This document shows positions 23,601 to 38,600 of a stretch of 64,000 nt of DNA, in pieces. Position 1 is the stretch's first letter. Each line of letters opens with the position of its first letter. Source of the stretch: Oscillospiraceae bacterium (GTDB lineage: Bacteria; Bacillota; Clostridia; Oscillospirales; Oscillospiraceae); NCBI GenBank assembly GCA_022800215.1, contig JAAWPV010000079.1, forward strand, positions 1-64,000, read 5' to 3'. Position numbers and translations under genes: made by a program. The notes under the pieces were generated by a model. It ran no database searches and was not told the DNA's origin. It saw only the letters and a program-made list of their open reading frames with translations.

Positions 23601-26600
23601 AATCGCCCAGCTTGCCCGCCTTTTCCTCAGGCAAGTAGAGGATATAGTCCACGATCTCTTCATCACCAGTCTGAGTGGGATCTGCCACAGCAGTCCAGAC
23701 CTTACCGGAACCAGTTTCCGTGAAGGTGATCTCTTTCAGTTCCACCTGGGTGCTAGCCCGGTAAATATCCAGATAGTAGTCAGCGTTGAATGCAAACTTC
23801 GCCTTAGTGCCATCGCCCAGGTCAAATTCCTTCCAGTTGGTGATGTCGGCATAAACAGCCATGCTGTTTGCATTGGGGTCCATCGCCAGTCCAACAGGCA
23901 TCCACTGGTTGATTGCCCACGCAGGATTCTGGTTTACACCATCCAAATCCAGCTTCATATCCAGATTCGGGTTCTTAATAGTGGTTTTCTTATCGGGACC
24001 CTTCACCACGATATCCAGCGCCAGATTGGGATCATAAGTGCCGTCTCCCACAGTGGCAATGTACTGACGGATAGACTGACCGCCGGCATTCGTCTTTTTG
24101 CTCCAGGACAAGTCGGGTTCCTTCTCACCGGTCTTGGCCACATTCACCTGCTGCATGGCCACATCCACAATGTGGATCTCCACTGTACCATCATCGCTAA
24201 AGCTATTGCCATCGCTGGACTTCACGTGGATACCCAAATCGACCTTCTCCCCAGAGCTGGCCAGACCAGCCAGAATATCCGCCTGGGTAAAGTTCATGGT
24301 ATAACCACCCAGGTTGTAAGTACTGGTACCGGTAGCTGGCAGCTTCTCCAGATACATCTCTGCCATGGGGTTATCGGTATCCACAGTGAGGGTAGCAGAA
24401 ACCGCATTGGAAGGCAGAGCCGTGACATAACGCTCCTCATTCACATATTGGAAGACGTCCACAGAGTACGTATCACCCAAATCGTCCACATAGGTCAGCT
24501 TCCAGTTGGTCACCTTCACATTGGAGTCGCTCTGGTGGATCCACAGATAGGCGGTCTCCACGTCACCATTGGCATAGCGCACCTGAATCTCCAGTTCCAC
24601 GTAGGTGGTGGGATTGGTAGCGGTAGGCGGCACCAAGGAGAATGCACCATCTCTCCAAATATTGCCGCTGCCCTGAGTGACAAAGTTTTCCCGTCCAGCC
24701 CATACCACACTCATGACATTTTCAGCCTCAATGTAGATTTCCGCCTGGTTCAGGCCATCCACATTGGCTTCGTACAGCGGATAGGTATTGCCGTCAGGCT
24801 TGGTGATGGTCCGATTCTGCTGGGCATCCTTGCCCTCCACCCGAACCGCTTTGAGTCCCCGGGTATTCTTGTAGATAACAAGGTCGTAATTGCCCACCGT
24901 ACCATCCAAAGCGGTCACATTCAGGTAGTCAAAGTCGGTCCGGTCACCGGTCAAGGCAAAGTCCTTCACAGTCCAATTGCCCTGCTCCGGTCCGGTCATA
25001 CCGGGCTTCAGTTCCAACTGGACCCAGTTGTTGGCGCCCACCATTTCGATGTCCACCATCTGCACGTAACTGGGCACCGTATGAGAGAACATACCGGTGT
25101 TCGTATCCAGCGTGGCAGCCTCTCTCTGCTCATTGCCATCGTTATCCACATAGTGGATAAACACTTCCACGCCGGTGTCGCTGTTGCTGCGGAGAACCTC
25201 CACATAATACTGTGCGCTCCGGCCAAAGCTCTCCACTGTCACCACAAAGACAATGGGATCATTCAGCTGGTCAATGGTCAGTCCAGCAGCTCCATAGGTC
25301 GCACCAGGTGTCGTAATGGCAGGCAGGTTGATAGCGCTGGCCGTCGTGACCGAGGTGATCTTTGCGTTCTGCGTATCTGCCACCCGCAAGAACAGGTCAA
25401 TATTGAAGGTACTGGGATCCACGACATCGTGGTAATAGATATCGTTGCCCTGAACACTCTTACTGCCGGTGATATCCTTGCTGCCACTAGCCGAGGTAAT
25501 CTGCACCAACTCCAGCTCCAGATTCACCAGATGGATAATTACGGTATAATCGTTGACTGTGGGCGTCGTGATCTTAGCGTTGGAGGAGGTCACTGTGACC
25601 TTCACCTTATCGCCATCCCGCACATTATCCAGCTCCAAGGTAGCCGAACCGGTACCCTGAGCCGTAATGGCAGTGTTCACCTGGCTCACCATATCCACCT
25701 GAGCCGCATCCTTGACCGCCTTGGCCGTCAGGTTCAGCTTGCTCACCAGCAGGCCGGAAGCATCCTTTTCATTGGTGGAAATGTACAGGTCATAGACCCT
25801 CTTGTCCACTGTGTTCTGCTCCGCCTTATTGGGGATAAGCGTATTGGTGGTGTCCTTGGGATCCGTATGGGTAGAGGTGACCTCTTCCAACTCAGCATTG
25901 TCATCCACCTTGTAGATATCCAGGTAGTAAACGGCATCGTTGTCGATTTGCTCCTCTTCCGCCCGAACCAGTATCTGGATCCGGGTCACTTCATTCGTCA
26001 GATTCACGGAAATCGTCTTGTGCCAGATGTCACTCTCAGTAATGGCTGGCGCAGTCCCCACTCCCATGCTAAGCATGGCGGTGATGTAGGTGGCCTTAGC
26101 CTCCACTGTGAGCGTGGTCACAGTACTGTCCACATAAGCCTTGTAAACAGGGATGTCGTTCTCCATCTCCATATCCATCTTGGCAAAGCCCGCAACATCC
26201 TCATTCAAGGTTCCGTCCTTAGGCAAGCCATTGAGCTTGACAGCGGTCTCGTCGTTGTCATAGAGCTGCTCCTTCGTCGGATCAGTGGGCTGAAGACCAA
26301 TGGCCCGCAGGCTGTTGTCACCGCCCAAACGGATGATGTGGAGGGTGTACTCCATGGTGTAAGCCTTGCCGTTGTTATATTGAGTCTCCACGAAGATGGG
26401 CACGTAGAGCTCCTTATAGTGAGACTCTGTACCATAGTTCTGATTAATCAGAGACAGTTCTTCCAGATCCAACCGGTATTCCCCATCACCCAGCTTAGTG
26501 ACAGCGTTGGGGCTGGCAGTATTCAGAGTGGCAACAGTGGGCCAACCCTGATTCAGCTCATTGTCGGTTCCGATGGCACTGAACCGGAAGTCCAGATACC

Positions 26601-29600
26601 GTTCATTGATGCCCACATTGACGCTATAGACTGTCTGGCTACCTGCCACGGGATGAATCTCATTATAGACCCGGGTATTCAGAACAGCGGGATCCTCATG
26701 CGCCCGAACCTCCATCGACTGCATACCGACGGCCATTCCGTCGGGCCGCAGGATCAGACCGTACTCCTTGATGCTGTTGACATCCTGGTTTTCAGGCGTG
26801 ACACGAATGGTAAAGAGGTTGTCCCTTCCGGTATCCAGATTGACCAAAGTACCGGCCCAAACGCCCTGCTCCATTCTGTTGTCAACGGGTGTACCAGTGC
26901 TGTCCAACAGCTCAATGTACGCATTGTCCTTGACCAGGATGGTAATATTCTCCATGGCCTCGTAAGCACCAACAGCTGTGTAATCCTGTCCACTGACGGT
27001 CAGAGTACCCTTCACACTGATTTGATCCAGCTCAGCCGTTGTATTGTTCTGCCGCAGATCCAATGTATAGGTCTTGGCTTCCTCAGCCTTACCGTTGGTA
27101 GGTGTGACAGTGATAGTCAGCAGGCTGCCGGTACCATTCAACACTACGGGCAGATCTGCCAAGCCCACGGTGGAGATCAGTTCCCGACCCGTGCTGTCCA
27201 CCACCCGAATCGCAGCATTACTATTCCTTGCAGTGATAAGCACCCGGGCACTGGTATCGTTTCGGCTCAGCTCAGCGGCAAAGTCAGTCACGATCACATC
27301 GCCCACACCGGGTCTGTTCTCCTTCACCACAAAGATGCTCTCACTGCTCTGGCCCAGATTAACGCTCAGGCTCTCCAGTTCAGCGTTTCCGTCAGGACGG
27401 CGGACCAGCACCGGGTATTCAACATAATGGGTGACCCCGGCACTATTCTTTACGCCGACGCTGAGGCGGAAGCTGGTCTCTGTATCGGTCAGGTTGCTCA
27501 GGTTCCAGCGGTAGAAATTGCTGTCCTGGTCACTGGTACTGCTGACAGGAGCCAAAGCGGCACCGCCGGTACTGCGGTACAGAGCCGCAGTCTGGTTGGC
27601 ACTGCTGGTCATCACCTCAAAGGTAAAGCTGTCGCCCTGAGTCAGGTCAACGGCGTATTCACCCCACTGGTTCAGCGGTACACGGACTGTTCCGCTGGCA
27701 CTGGAGCTGGTCGCCCACACATCAGCCAGATTGTAAGATGCCTCAAAGCGCTGAACTTTGATGCTGGTAGAGATGGTATTGGCCTGATCGTAGGGATAGT
27801 TGGAGATGGTGATCGGCACGAAAATGGGACTGGTGACCTTCAGCTTGACTTCCACGTCTCTGGTGTCTTCACCAAAGGCTGCGGGGTTATTGCCAATCTG
27901 GACCTTCACCAACGGATCCCCGGTCTCCACATGGATCCGGACCTTGCTGGTACCGTCAGGAGCATCATAGACATACTCCTGATCCGAGTTGAGGACCTTT
28001 CCGTTTACAGTGACCAACTCAGCCAACACATTGGCACGTACGATATACAGGGACATCGTTTTTGCCGTACCATCGGCAGCCTTGACTGTGAAGGGCACTT
28101 CAGTGGACACAGTATCCAGACTGCGGGTCAGGGTAACCCGACCGATACCCGTAGCGCTGCCCGAAGTGATCTGCTGGCTGTCATTGCTACCTTGGATGGT
28201 AACACTGACCATTTGCGTGGTCTGAGGCACCTTGACCATCCAGCCCTCCTTGCCACCGCTGAGCGGGGTCAGCTTGGCTTCGGCAGGAGCCTGGATCTCC
28301 TCATTGGTAACAGCGCTCACAGAAATACCCATGATATCAGCGCTGCTGCGGTCCACATAGTTCAGGTAAACCGTGTAAGGCTCACTGGTATCCTGAGGCA
28401 CCCGGACCTCGTTACCGTCCGCATCATAGTAGAAGGAGGGTGCGGAGGTAATGGTGAAGGTGTACTTGGTCTCCCCTTCGCTGTTGATGGTCAGGTTCTC
28501 AAATACACCGCCGCCCACCTTGCTGTCCACAACGTTGCCACCGGCATCCCGCAGGGTCACGGTAGCCATACCATTGTAAGGTGCTACAGTGAGGGAGGTC
28601 TTAAAGCTGTTATCCAACTCCAGACGGTATGTCTTGTTGTCCTCTTCCGTGAGCCGCTGGCCATTGACATACACGCCATTGAGGCTCAAAGCTGCAGAGT
28701 AGGGGTTGGTGGTGATGGTAGTATCCATCTCCTTGTTATACAACCGGACCGTATACTGCTGCTGCCGCTGGCCGTTGGAAGAAATGGCATAGAAGTAGCT
28801 CACATTGGGCCGGTCATTGTTGCTTAGATATCCATTGACCGTATAGGTAATCTGCCACAGATCATCCACATTGGGCTGACCCAAATGATAAAGATGGGTG
28901 TATGCGTTCTCCGCTGTGGCCTGGATCCGGACATTCATCGCCGTAGAGGGGATGGACACCTCGTAAACACTGGGATCGTCCGCCATGGGTGCCGCCTCAC
29001 GGACCACATTGCTCTGACCTGTGGTGGCATCATTGTAGATGGCAATGATATGACCCATAGCCAAATCGTTGCTGGTCCGATAGAGTGACAAGGTATAATC
29101 CTTCTCGGCATAGGGCGTACTGACGTAAGCGTCGTCTCTGAAGAACGCCGTATCCCGAACGTTCACAGTCAGATCGATGCCTTGGTTGGCACCCACAGAG
29201 GTGGGCAAAATGTAGTTGTGGATATAGTTGTTTCCATTGGCGGCAGGCTGGTTGCTGTCACCCGGGAAGGTATAGACCCGAGCAGAAGTGCCCCGGTTGC
29301 TGTCGGCGGTGGTGGTGATATCCACCAGCACACTGGTGTTATCGATCAATGCGGTATAAACGCTCTTATCCGCACCGACAGGCAGCGTATTATCGCCATC
29401 CACCTGGAAGGTTTCGATGGACACCGAGGCGTTCTGCCGCTTCAGCTTGATCCGAGCCGTACCCACACTGCCGTCCTGGGCAACAATCGTCACCTCATAG
29501 AAGACCTCGTCGGTACCATAAGGCAGCTCCACCAACACCGGTCCACCGGCATAGTCGTCGGACAGATCAGTCAAAGTAGGTGTCATGCTGCTATTGTAGC

Positions 29601-32600
29601 TGCAAACAGCCTCATACAGGCGCATATCCATAATGCTGCCAGAGCCAATAGTCCGCTTCACGCCGGTGATTCTGGCATAGTCATTACTGGGCTGCAGCAA
29701 CAGGGTGGTAACAAGGGCACCAGTCTCCGAGGAGCTGGGTGCCAGACCCACCACATAACCATTCTCCACCATGGTGGGCTCCAGAGCGGCATCTGCGGTC
29801 ACCCGGTACTCATTGGGGCTCTTCTTGGTGTCACTGGCATCGCCGTCCACCGTAAAGCCAATGGTGGTATCACTGGACTTGTTGAGGATCCGCACATAGT
29901 AGGTGGCTTGATCGCCATTCTCAGCCGTCACTTCCACCTCATAGCGGCCCCGCAGCGCCTGCTCCTTCTGGAACTCACGCTCGTATCTGGTAGTAGACGC
30001 ACTCCAGTCGCCATCCGTGCCGGTGATCGCGTTGCCGTTCTCATCCTCGATCCAGCGCACCCGGAGCGTAGCGTTTTCATCCAGAGCCCGGATCCGCAGA
30101 TCGGCAAACGGATCAGAAGCAGAGTTGTTGAGGAACAGTGCATAGGTATCGGCACTTTCCCGTGTTGCATTATAGAAAGCACTGTCAACACCGGTCCGCT
30201 TCTTGTCGTTGCGGACATACTCCAATTCCGTATTGCCGCTCTGCCGTACCAGGTTAACGGTATAGCCAGTCGCACTGGTATTGGGATTGGCGTAGATGCT
30301 CTCATCCTGCGCCTTCACCTGGACATAGACCGGGATCCGCTTGACCGCCTCACCATCCATGTCTGTGGTGGGCAGGGACAGAGCGTTCACTTCAGCAGTG
30401 TGACCCTTGTCAGTCCAATAGCTGGGCTGGTTGGCATCGGAACGCCAAGCATCTGTATTGTCGGAATCGTAGTTGCTGGCATTAAAATCCTTGTCAAGAC
30501 CCACGAAGGCATTGCTGTCTACCGGGAACACCTCAATGCTCTCGATGACCTTGGTATCCTCATCAATGGGCACATCCACGGTGTCTGCGCCAGCCTCGGT
30601 GGGCAGGATCACGACCTGCCGAACCTGCTGGTTATCGCTGTCCCGATAGGTCACAACCACACGCACAGCCTTTTCATCCGACATTTTCCGGATTATCATA
30701 AGGTAATCCTTATAGGGGCCGCCACCATTGATCTCAGTGGACTGGACGCGGATGACATAGGCAGTCTCGTCCGGCATACCGGTCCGCAGCTGACGGATCT
30801 TCTCCATCACCCTACCATTCTCCACAAAGTATTCAGGTCGGCTGGAGTCGATGACCCACTTATCCTGGCTGTCCTTCATGGTGTGGAACACCAGTATCTT
30901 GAGGTTTCGGTTGCCCTCACTACCAGCGGTAGCCCGGAACAAGCCAGCCACATCCCGGTCTTCCTTCTCATAGACCAGATAGGCGTTCAACTCCGTATCA
31001 AACTCAGGATTGAAGCCGTTCTCAGTGCTGTCATCCTTGTACACATAATAGAGTTCCAGACTCAAATCCATATTGGCCTGAATGACCCGGATGGTATAAT
31101 GCGCAGTGTAAGCAGCGTACATCTCATCCAGCATCTGCTGGAATTCCGCAGTACTCATGGAATACTCAGCTGTACCCACAGTTGCCCGGCGATCTCTCAG
31201 CTGCTCCACCTGACTCACACCCAGAGAGGACAGCACACTGACCTCAAAGCGATAATAGCTCAGGTTACCAGATGCATCACTCACACTGTCAGTCAAAGGC
31301 TTGGTGAAGGTAACTACACCGTTTTCAGAGACGATATAGCTACCGGCATCCGTAGTCATACCTGTCTGGAAGTTTCCATCCAGAACCTTGAGCCGTCCAC
31401 CTTTGTCAACCAACTGGATAGACAGTTCCGGCGTGGGAATCAGCTCATCGGTATAGGGAATATATACCTGATAATAGTTCTCGTTCAGGTCGGGATCGGT
31501 GATCATATCGGTTGTACTGTTCTCATTGACCGTACCGGGCTCAATGGTCACCTTGGTAATTCCGGTATCGGCTTCCAGCACGTTCAGGAACACCTTGTAG
31601 GCCACGGGCTTGGTGATTTCCACACCATTTTCAAACTCACCGGTAGGCGCGAAGATATACACCATGATATAGGGGTCTCCCGTATACGGAACATCCACAT
31701 ACACAGGTGTGATATAGTTGCCCAAGGAGTCATAGTCACCGTTATTGGCTCCCACGTACACGATGTCCTTCCGGTATTCACCCAGGCCGGCACCCACATA
31801 GTTGTGGTTCGCATCATAGTCGCCGTTGCCACTGCCCACGTAGGTACCATCGGCCAGGTATTCACCCTGGTTGGTGCCCATATAGTCATAGCTCACACTA
31901 TACTCACCATTGCCGGCATTGGTACCCACATAATTGCCATAGCAGTCATACTCACCCAGGCCGCCCACACGCTTGCCGGTCGCATCATATGCGCCCTGGC
32001 CGGCTCCCATAAATGTAAGCCGCATCGTATAGTCACCCAAGCCGGCACCTACGTAGTTACCCGAAACATCATAGTCGCCCAAGCCGGTCCCCACATAGCT
32101 GACCTTCATGTCATAATCGCCTTGGCCTCCTAAGAGGGCTCCGGTTGCATCGTATGCGCCATTACCGTTACCCACATAGTTGCCATTCTGGTCATACATA
32201 CCGACAGCCGTATACTGAACTGTCTTTACATGTGTGCCGTTGCCACTATTGCTACCCACAAAGGTATACACCAAATCGTGATCACCCTGACTCACATTGC
32301 CGCTGAGATAACGGTCATACACATAATCCAGTGTTATATTGTGGTGAGTATGGGCCATGGTACTGCTGTTCACCGTATAGGTAGTGGTAGCACCATAAAT
32401 GATACTCCGAGGATCGGTGAGATCGGTCTCGTAAATCAGGATGTAGGGCACACCCGGGTTATCCGGCGTAACCGTCACCGACACCGGGTTGGTATTGGCA
32501 GGAATATCCATCACATAGGTGTAAGGATCGCCTGCATTCTTCAAGGTGGCGACGACATGTCGGTTATCGCCGGCATTGGGCCACTCATAATCCGCTTCAA

Positions 32601-35600
32601 TGCTCATTACGCCGCCGCTGCTCAGATCCCAACGCAGCAGGATCAGACCCATCCGAGTCTTTCCGGATTCGCTCTTGACATAGAAGGGTACGTAGATGCC
32701 CTTGCCGCCGTCCATAGCAGCCTTAATGTCGGCCTGTGTCAGATCCAGAGAATCTGTCACTGTCTCCTGTGTCCAAGTAATACCGGCCACATTGGTGGCA
32801 TTAAGCATATCCCGGGCCTTGGTAAGCTTAGTAGCCGCATCAGCTGCGCCCGCATCCACCCAAAGGTCAGGCCGGATAGCCACATAGGCATACTTATGGG
32901 TGGCAGTGACCTCCATCTGAACACCGCCGGTGGTAGCCTGCATGTTCAGTGTCTTTAGGTAATAGTCCACATTCTCCGGTGTAAGAGCTCCGGTGGGCAT
33001 GACACTGACCTGGCTGGCCACATCCAAATAGGGTTCACCGACCAAGACGCCGGCAGAAGCCCGCACCTTGACGCTCATATCCTCGGACTGCTTAATGATG
33101 TAGAGCCGATAATCCTTCTCTTTGCCGCTCTCATCCTTGACCTTGATATAAACCAACTGGCCCGGCTCAGTCTCAAAGCTGGCATCCAACAGGATTTGGG
33201 TGGTGCCGATATGCTCATCTCCCGAGGTGGGATAGGTGGCACCGAAGCCGGTATTATCACCGGAATCCATCACATAGATGTCAGTGTTATTGACCCGGAA
33301 AGTCACGGTGCTGGTCTCCATAACAGCCTGGGCACCAATGGTGATCTTATTGCCCACTTCAGCTCTCACCGCCAAGCGGAAGAACTCCACCGGAGCAGGC
33401 TCAGCCGGGATCCGTTCCGCATCCACATTGGCAGGTGTTGTCTCTTGCCAGACCTTCTCCAGACCCACACCGGAATCCGCAAAGGACAGGATGATATCGT
33501 ATTCCTGATCTAGAACCGTACCGTCCTCAGCGGTGGCCCGGGCCACTACCCGCAGAGTATCAGAATCAATGGAGGTATCCACACTCACATTAGGCAGAAG
33601 TACAACATAGCTGCCGTCTGCTTTCTGTGTTGCCTTGACAAAGGTCAGATTACCACTGCCGTCAGCCAGGGCCACAGAGGTAAACTCGTTGCGGACCTTC
33701 AACTCCAGATCCACCTTGCCGTCATCGGGCGTGGCGATTCGGATATCAAAGGAGGGCGGCGTGGTGGTATTGACAGGTCCTGTCTTGCTGCTGACGAAAA
33801 CGTCAGTGACGTTCACATCCAGAATGGAAGGATCCAGAACCACAACTACCAGCTCATAGATAGCCCGGTCATAGTTCTTGAATACCAGAGTGCCGCCGCA
33901 CAACGTATCCTCTTTGCCCTCTTCCTCCTTGATCACCTTGGTACAGCTATCGCCCACAGCACCATCCTTGTAGAAGGTGCCGCAAGTGTTGCAGTAATAT
34001 CCTCCAGAAGGTTCGGTCACGATGTAGAACACATAGCGGCCGTCGTCTCTGGTATTCAGAGGAATGTTAACTGCACCGGTCTCGCCGGTATAGGTCAGAC
34101 TGTTGGTGCCATTCAGAGCCGCAGTGCTGGTTCCACTGACCACAGCCTCCGCCTCAGTCTTATCCGAGGTGATCATCAGGACCTTGGCTGCCAGCTGAGC
34201 AGTCACCGCCTTGATGTTAAGGGCATATTCGATATTCCGGTTGCTTACGGTCACATAGTAGTAATTGTTGACCGTGTCATAAGCAGCCTCAGCCACCGTA
34301 TCAGTGTTAGCTGCGTCAGTGCTGTACTGCTCAGGGAATTCCACTGTCAGGGAGCCTAACCGCGGGTCAGCATCCTCACGATAGATTCGGACGATCCGTT
34401 CTCTGGGCACACCGGCGACACCGCCATCGCGGTACTGGAAGGGTATATCCACATAGCCATTCTCACCGAAGTAATAGCTGGCCTTCATGGTCGCCATATC
34501 ATCTTTACGCTCACCATTCCGCAGGCTCAGGTTCTCCTCAGCCTTGCCCTGACCCCAAGTGCCATAGGCATTGCTTACGGCAGAATCGTCAGTGATGGCA
34601 ATGCGCAGTTCCCGGTCAGTGGCGGAGGTCAGCACCGTAACCACCACGCTGTTCTGATCTCCGGGCACATAACCCACAAAATAGGTCACGCCGTCAATGA
34701 CCTGCTCCGGCAGGCTGGTGGTATCGTGATCCAGGGTCACGAACAAATCGTTCTCCATGGGCACAATCTTCACGGTATACTCACGGGTAACCGCCGTTTG
34801 AATAATGTCATCGAACTGAGTATAAACCACCACCTGAACCCGGAAGGTCAAATCATCCACACTCTGAACAGTATAATTCATTCTTGTGTTGGCACCGGGA
34901 TCACTGATACTGAAGTTTACATCGGTGGTATTGCTGCCGGCAGCATTACCCGGGAAGTTAATAAAGGCAATGTCCTTCAGTTCATTTCTGGGCTCAGCCA
35001 CAATGCTGTTGATCACTCCGGCATTGCTGTCCAGCAGATCCTTGGGCAGGGCCAAAACAAAGGTATCGTTGCCCATGTCTGCTCCCTTGAAGATCTGTCC
35101 ATCGATGGTCGCCTGGACAGAGGCCAACGTGGTGGCGTAATCCTTGCGGAACAGGGTCAGGTTGTTATCCTTCACGCTAGCGTCCATAGCCTCGATAGAA
35201 TAGGGCACCCGATAGGAATCAACGCCCTTATCCACCTCAAAGTTACGTACCTCGTAGTAGGCCGGGTGGAGCTTGGCATAAGCCTCATCCACGCCCACCT
35301 TCATCTGAGCCAGTTCCTTATCGGCTTCGTTATAGGCATTCCACGCTTGAGCCTTTTCCGCACTGCCCTCGGGCGCAATACGCCAAGCCTCATACAGAGC
35401 ATCTACCCTGGCAAGCTGTGCCCGATAGAGGACTGTCAGATTCCGGGCAGCCTCAACATGAGCCTCATTAGCCTTCTGGCCCGCAATGTACACTGTAGAG
35501 GCCACGTTCTCCGAAGCAATGTAGACGTTGGCATTGGTCACCTGCTTGGTGGAGATCACATTGCCTTCCTCATCCACCTCAAAGCCCACATCATTGGCTT

Positions 35601-38600
35601 CGTTCTCGATGATGGCATACCGCGGGGTCAGGCCAGTACCAGTATACCGGAAGACCTTGACCGAGTAGGCCACATCGTCAGGATTGGTCTGCTGCCACAG
35701 CGGCATGTCATGACCGATCTCGCTGGGCAGTGTATTGGTGTTGCCCACCAAAACGTTATCCTGAGAAATCTCATTATCCGCCACCAGGACGATAAGCTTC
35801 ATCCATGTCTCATAGGAGTAGTACTGCTTATCCAGACCTTGCAGATCACCGTTGGTGAAGCGGATATACAGGTTGGTCAGGTGTTCCAGAGGCACACCCT
35901 CGAACTTGATGTAGTTCTGCTCAGCCAGGGTAGTGGTAACCTGGAGGCCATTGATGTCGATCATGTCAAACTTGACATTCAACACATCGTTGGGCGCCTC
36001 AGCGTCGGGTTCTCTGTTATACGGACCATACTTGATGCCGTACTTATAGGCGCTGGTATCCACCACATTGGCCAGATCCACATAGCTTTGGCTACCGTCG
36101 GCAGCGTTCATCTCTTTCCAGAGGGCCACGGTATCGTCGGCCACGGCCATAACAACCCGGACGGTGGCAGTACCATCGTCATTGATCGTCGCCAGCACAT
36201 TGCCGGCTGCATTTTTCACTGTGGTTCCATAAGGAGCAATGTAGGTCAGGAAGGCGTTGGACAGGTTGTTCCGGCCATGAGCCTTTTCCTCGTCCGTTGC
36301 TCCGGCGTAAGCGGTATTGAACAGCTTGTCAGGCACCACATTCAAATCCAGAGCGCCAGACTTCGTGAAGAAGAACTCCTCAGTGCTCAGATAGCCGTTC
36401 TCCACCAAGTAATCCATATTGCTCTGGAGACTATCCACACCGGCAGCCGCCACCTTGTCAGGCACCTGCTCGTTGGTCAGGACCTGGGCGGTACGGATGC
36501 TGTCGCGGCTCTTGACCACGACGTTAGCCTGGAGCTGATAACCGGACTCCGTCTCGGTCGCTACCAGGACCGCGCTGCCCAGATTGAGACCCCGGACCCG
36601 GTAAACAGCGGCGCCATTGATGTAATTCCACATGTTCGCATCGTCATACATCTCGACAATCATATCGCTGTCGCTGATCGGTGTTTGCAGCAGAACACCA
36701 TCTTCATCCCGCTGCTGGATGATCTCCCAAGTATATTTGGAATCGGGAGCAGAATCCTCACCGGCGATGTAGAACTTGCTGATCTTAACAGTAATGGGCT
36801 GAATACCGGTGATGGGCATAACCATGTTCTCAGGTTCGATGTAGTTCTCCGAACCCCGAACCCACACAGGCCGGAAGGTGGCTTTTCTCTCCTCCTGGAT
36901 ATCGCCCTGGCGGGCCAGGCCGGTGCCGATCTGGCCATAGTCGTTGGAACCAAACGCATACAGCGGTCCATAGTAGGCACCGTCATCATTCTGAGCCACC
37001 AGGCCCATGATGGTATGTCCGCCGCCGGCAGATACTGTGGTCGCCCGGTAGACAAGATCGATATCCTCGTTCTTGATGCACTCAGGGCACTGTTCCCGCC
37101 CGTTTTCATCCAGGCCCACAGCCAGCACTTCACTATGAGTGAAGTACTCACCGCAGATCTCACAGCGGCGGTATGTCTCATCCGTACTGCTGATTACGCC
37201 GTCACAGTCAGATGTCAGGCAGACCGCCTCACCCTGAATAAAGGTCAGCGCGCTTCTGTCATGGTACTCACCGCACACCGGGCACTTCATCCAAGTGATG
37301 GTCATGTCGATGGTAGTCTTGGTCAGCAGAGTGGGTACGCCCTTGTTCTCACTCTTCTCCACCGTGGGCGCAGTATGGCCCAAACGGCCATATTCACCAT
37401 CGCCCCAAGTCCAAACACTCTGGTCAGCGGCCAGGGCTACGGCAAAGTCAGTGCCGGCGGACAGGCTCACCACGTACTGGCTGTCCGCGTGGATATTGTA
37501 GCTGCCACACTCGGGGCAGGTAGCCGTACCATCGGCCAAGAACTTCACCTGATAGGCAGGATAATCTTTATTGCAATCATCACAATGCCAGGTAGTGGCA
37601 AAGGTCAACTCCACAGGCCGCTCAAAACTCTCAGGCATTACCTCGTTGTTATTGTGACCCAGTTGGTCAACACCGTTATAGCCCCAACCAATGACACTGC
37701 CGTCATTCAGAAGCGCCAGCGAGTAGTCGGAACCATCATAAATCTTAAGGATCTGGCGGTCGCCCAGAATATTCGCCTGCTTGCTCCGGCCCAAAACCTT
37801 TTCCAACGTATGAGTGCCGTCCACAGCACAGTGGGCCGTACCGTTGTGGTCAAAAATCAGATCCTCAACCGTGTAGTCAGCATCGCACTCCTTACAATGC
37901 CAGTAGGTCTCCTGAGTCACGATCCCTCCGCAGTCGGGGCATACGGCTTTCCCGTTGCTGTCGAAGGTCAGCTTCTCTTCTGCCACATAATGGCCCTCTG
38001 TCGTTTCCGTACCATTGCAGTACCAGTAGGTCGCAGTGGTACCCATAGTCGCCACCTTGGGTGCGGCATAGACCTGCGTACCATCCCGGAGCCGGATCTG
38101 GCGGGCCAGGTTGCTGCCCCAACCCCAGATGGTACCATCATAACGGACCGCATGGATCGTGTTCCAACGGCTGCCCTCGGACAGGTCAATGACCTTGCTC
38201 AGACCAGGCACCCGCTTAGGCTCGGCGTGAGCATCATTGTCAGCAATACCGTAACCCAACTGACCTTCATTGTTGGCACCAAAGGTATACACACGGCCGT
38301 CCTCAGTCAACAAGGCTACATTGCTATAGCCCAGCAGACCCTTGATGATCACAGGCTGGGTTCCACTCTCAACCAACTGTACCAGCATGGGTCGATCGGC
38401 ATAAGAACCGGCTCCGGTCGGCAATGTATCCCGCTGGCCCAACTGGCCAAACTGGTTGGAGCCCCAGAGGAAGAACTTGCCCTTGTTGGTCCGGGCGGCA
38501 GAATTGGTCTCGCTGGCAGAGATGGCGACAATATACTCGTCCTCATCCAGCAGGCTGTTGCCATATTCATCCTCGAACTTGACCTCCACAGGCAGGGCAG

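Noticed and set aside
37070..38035. Zinc ribbons as evidence of an intracellular nucleic-acid-binding protein
   Set aside because: The surrounding RCC1, Ig-like, cadherin-like and dockerin-type domains all point to an extracellular protein; the ribbons are inserts in a structural loop.
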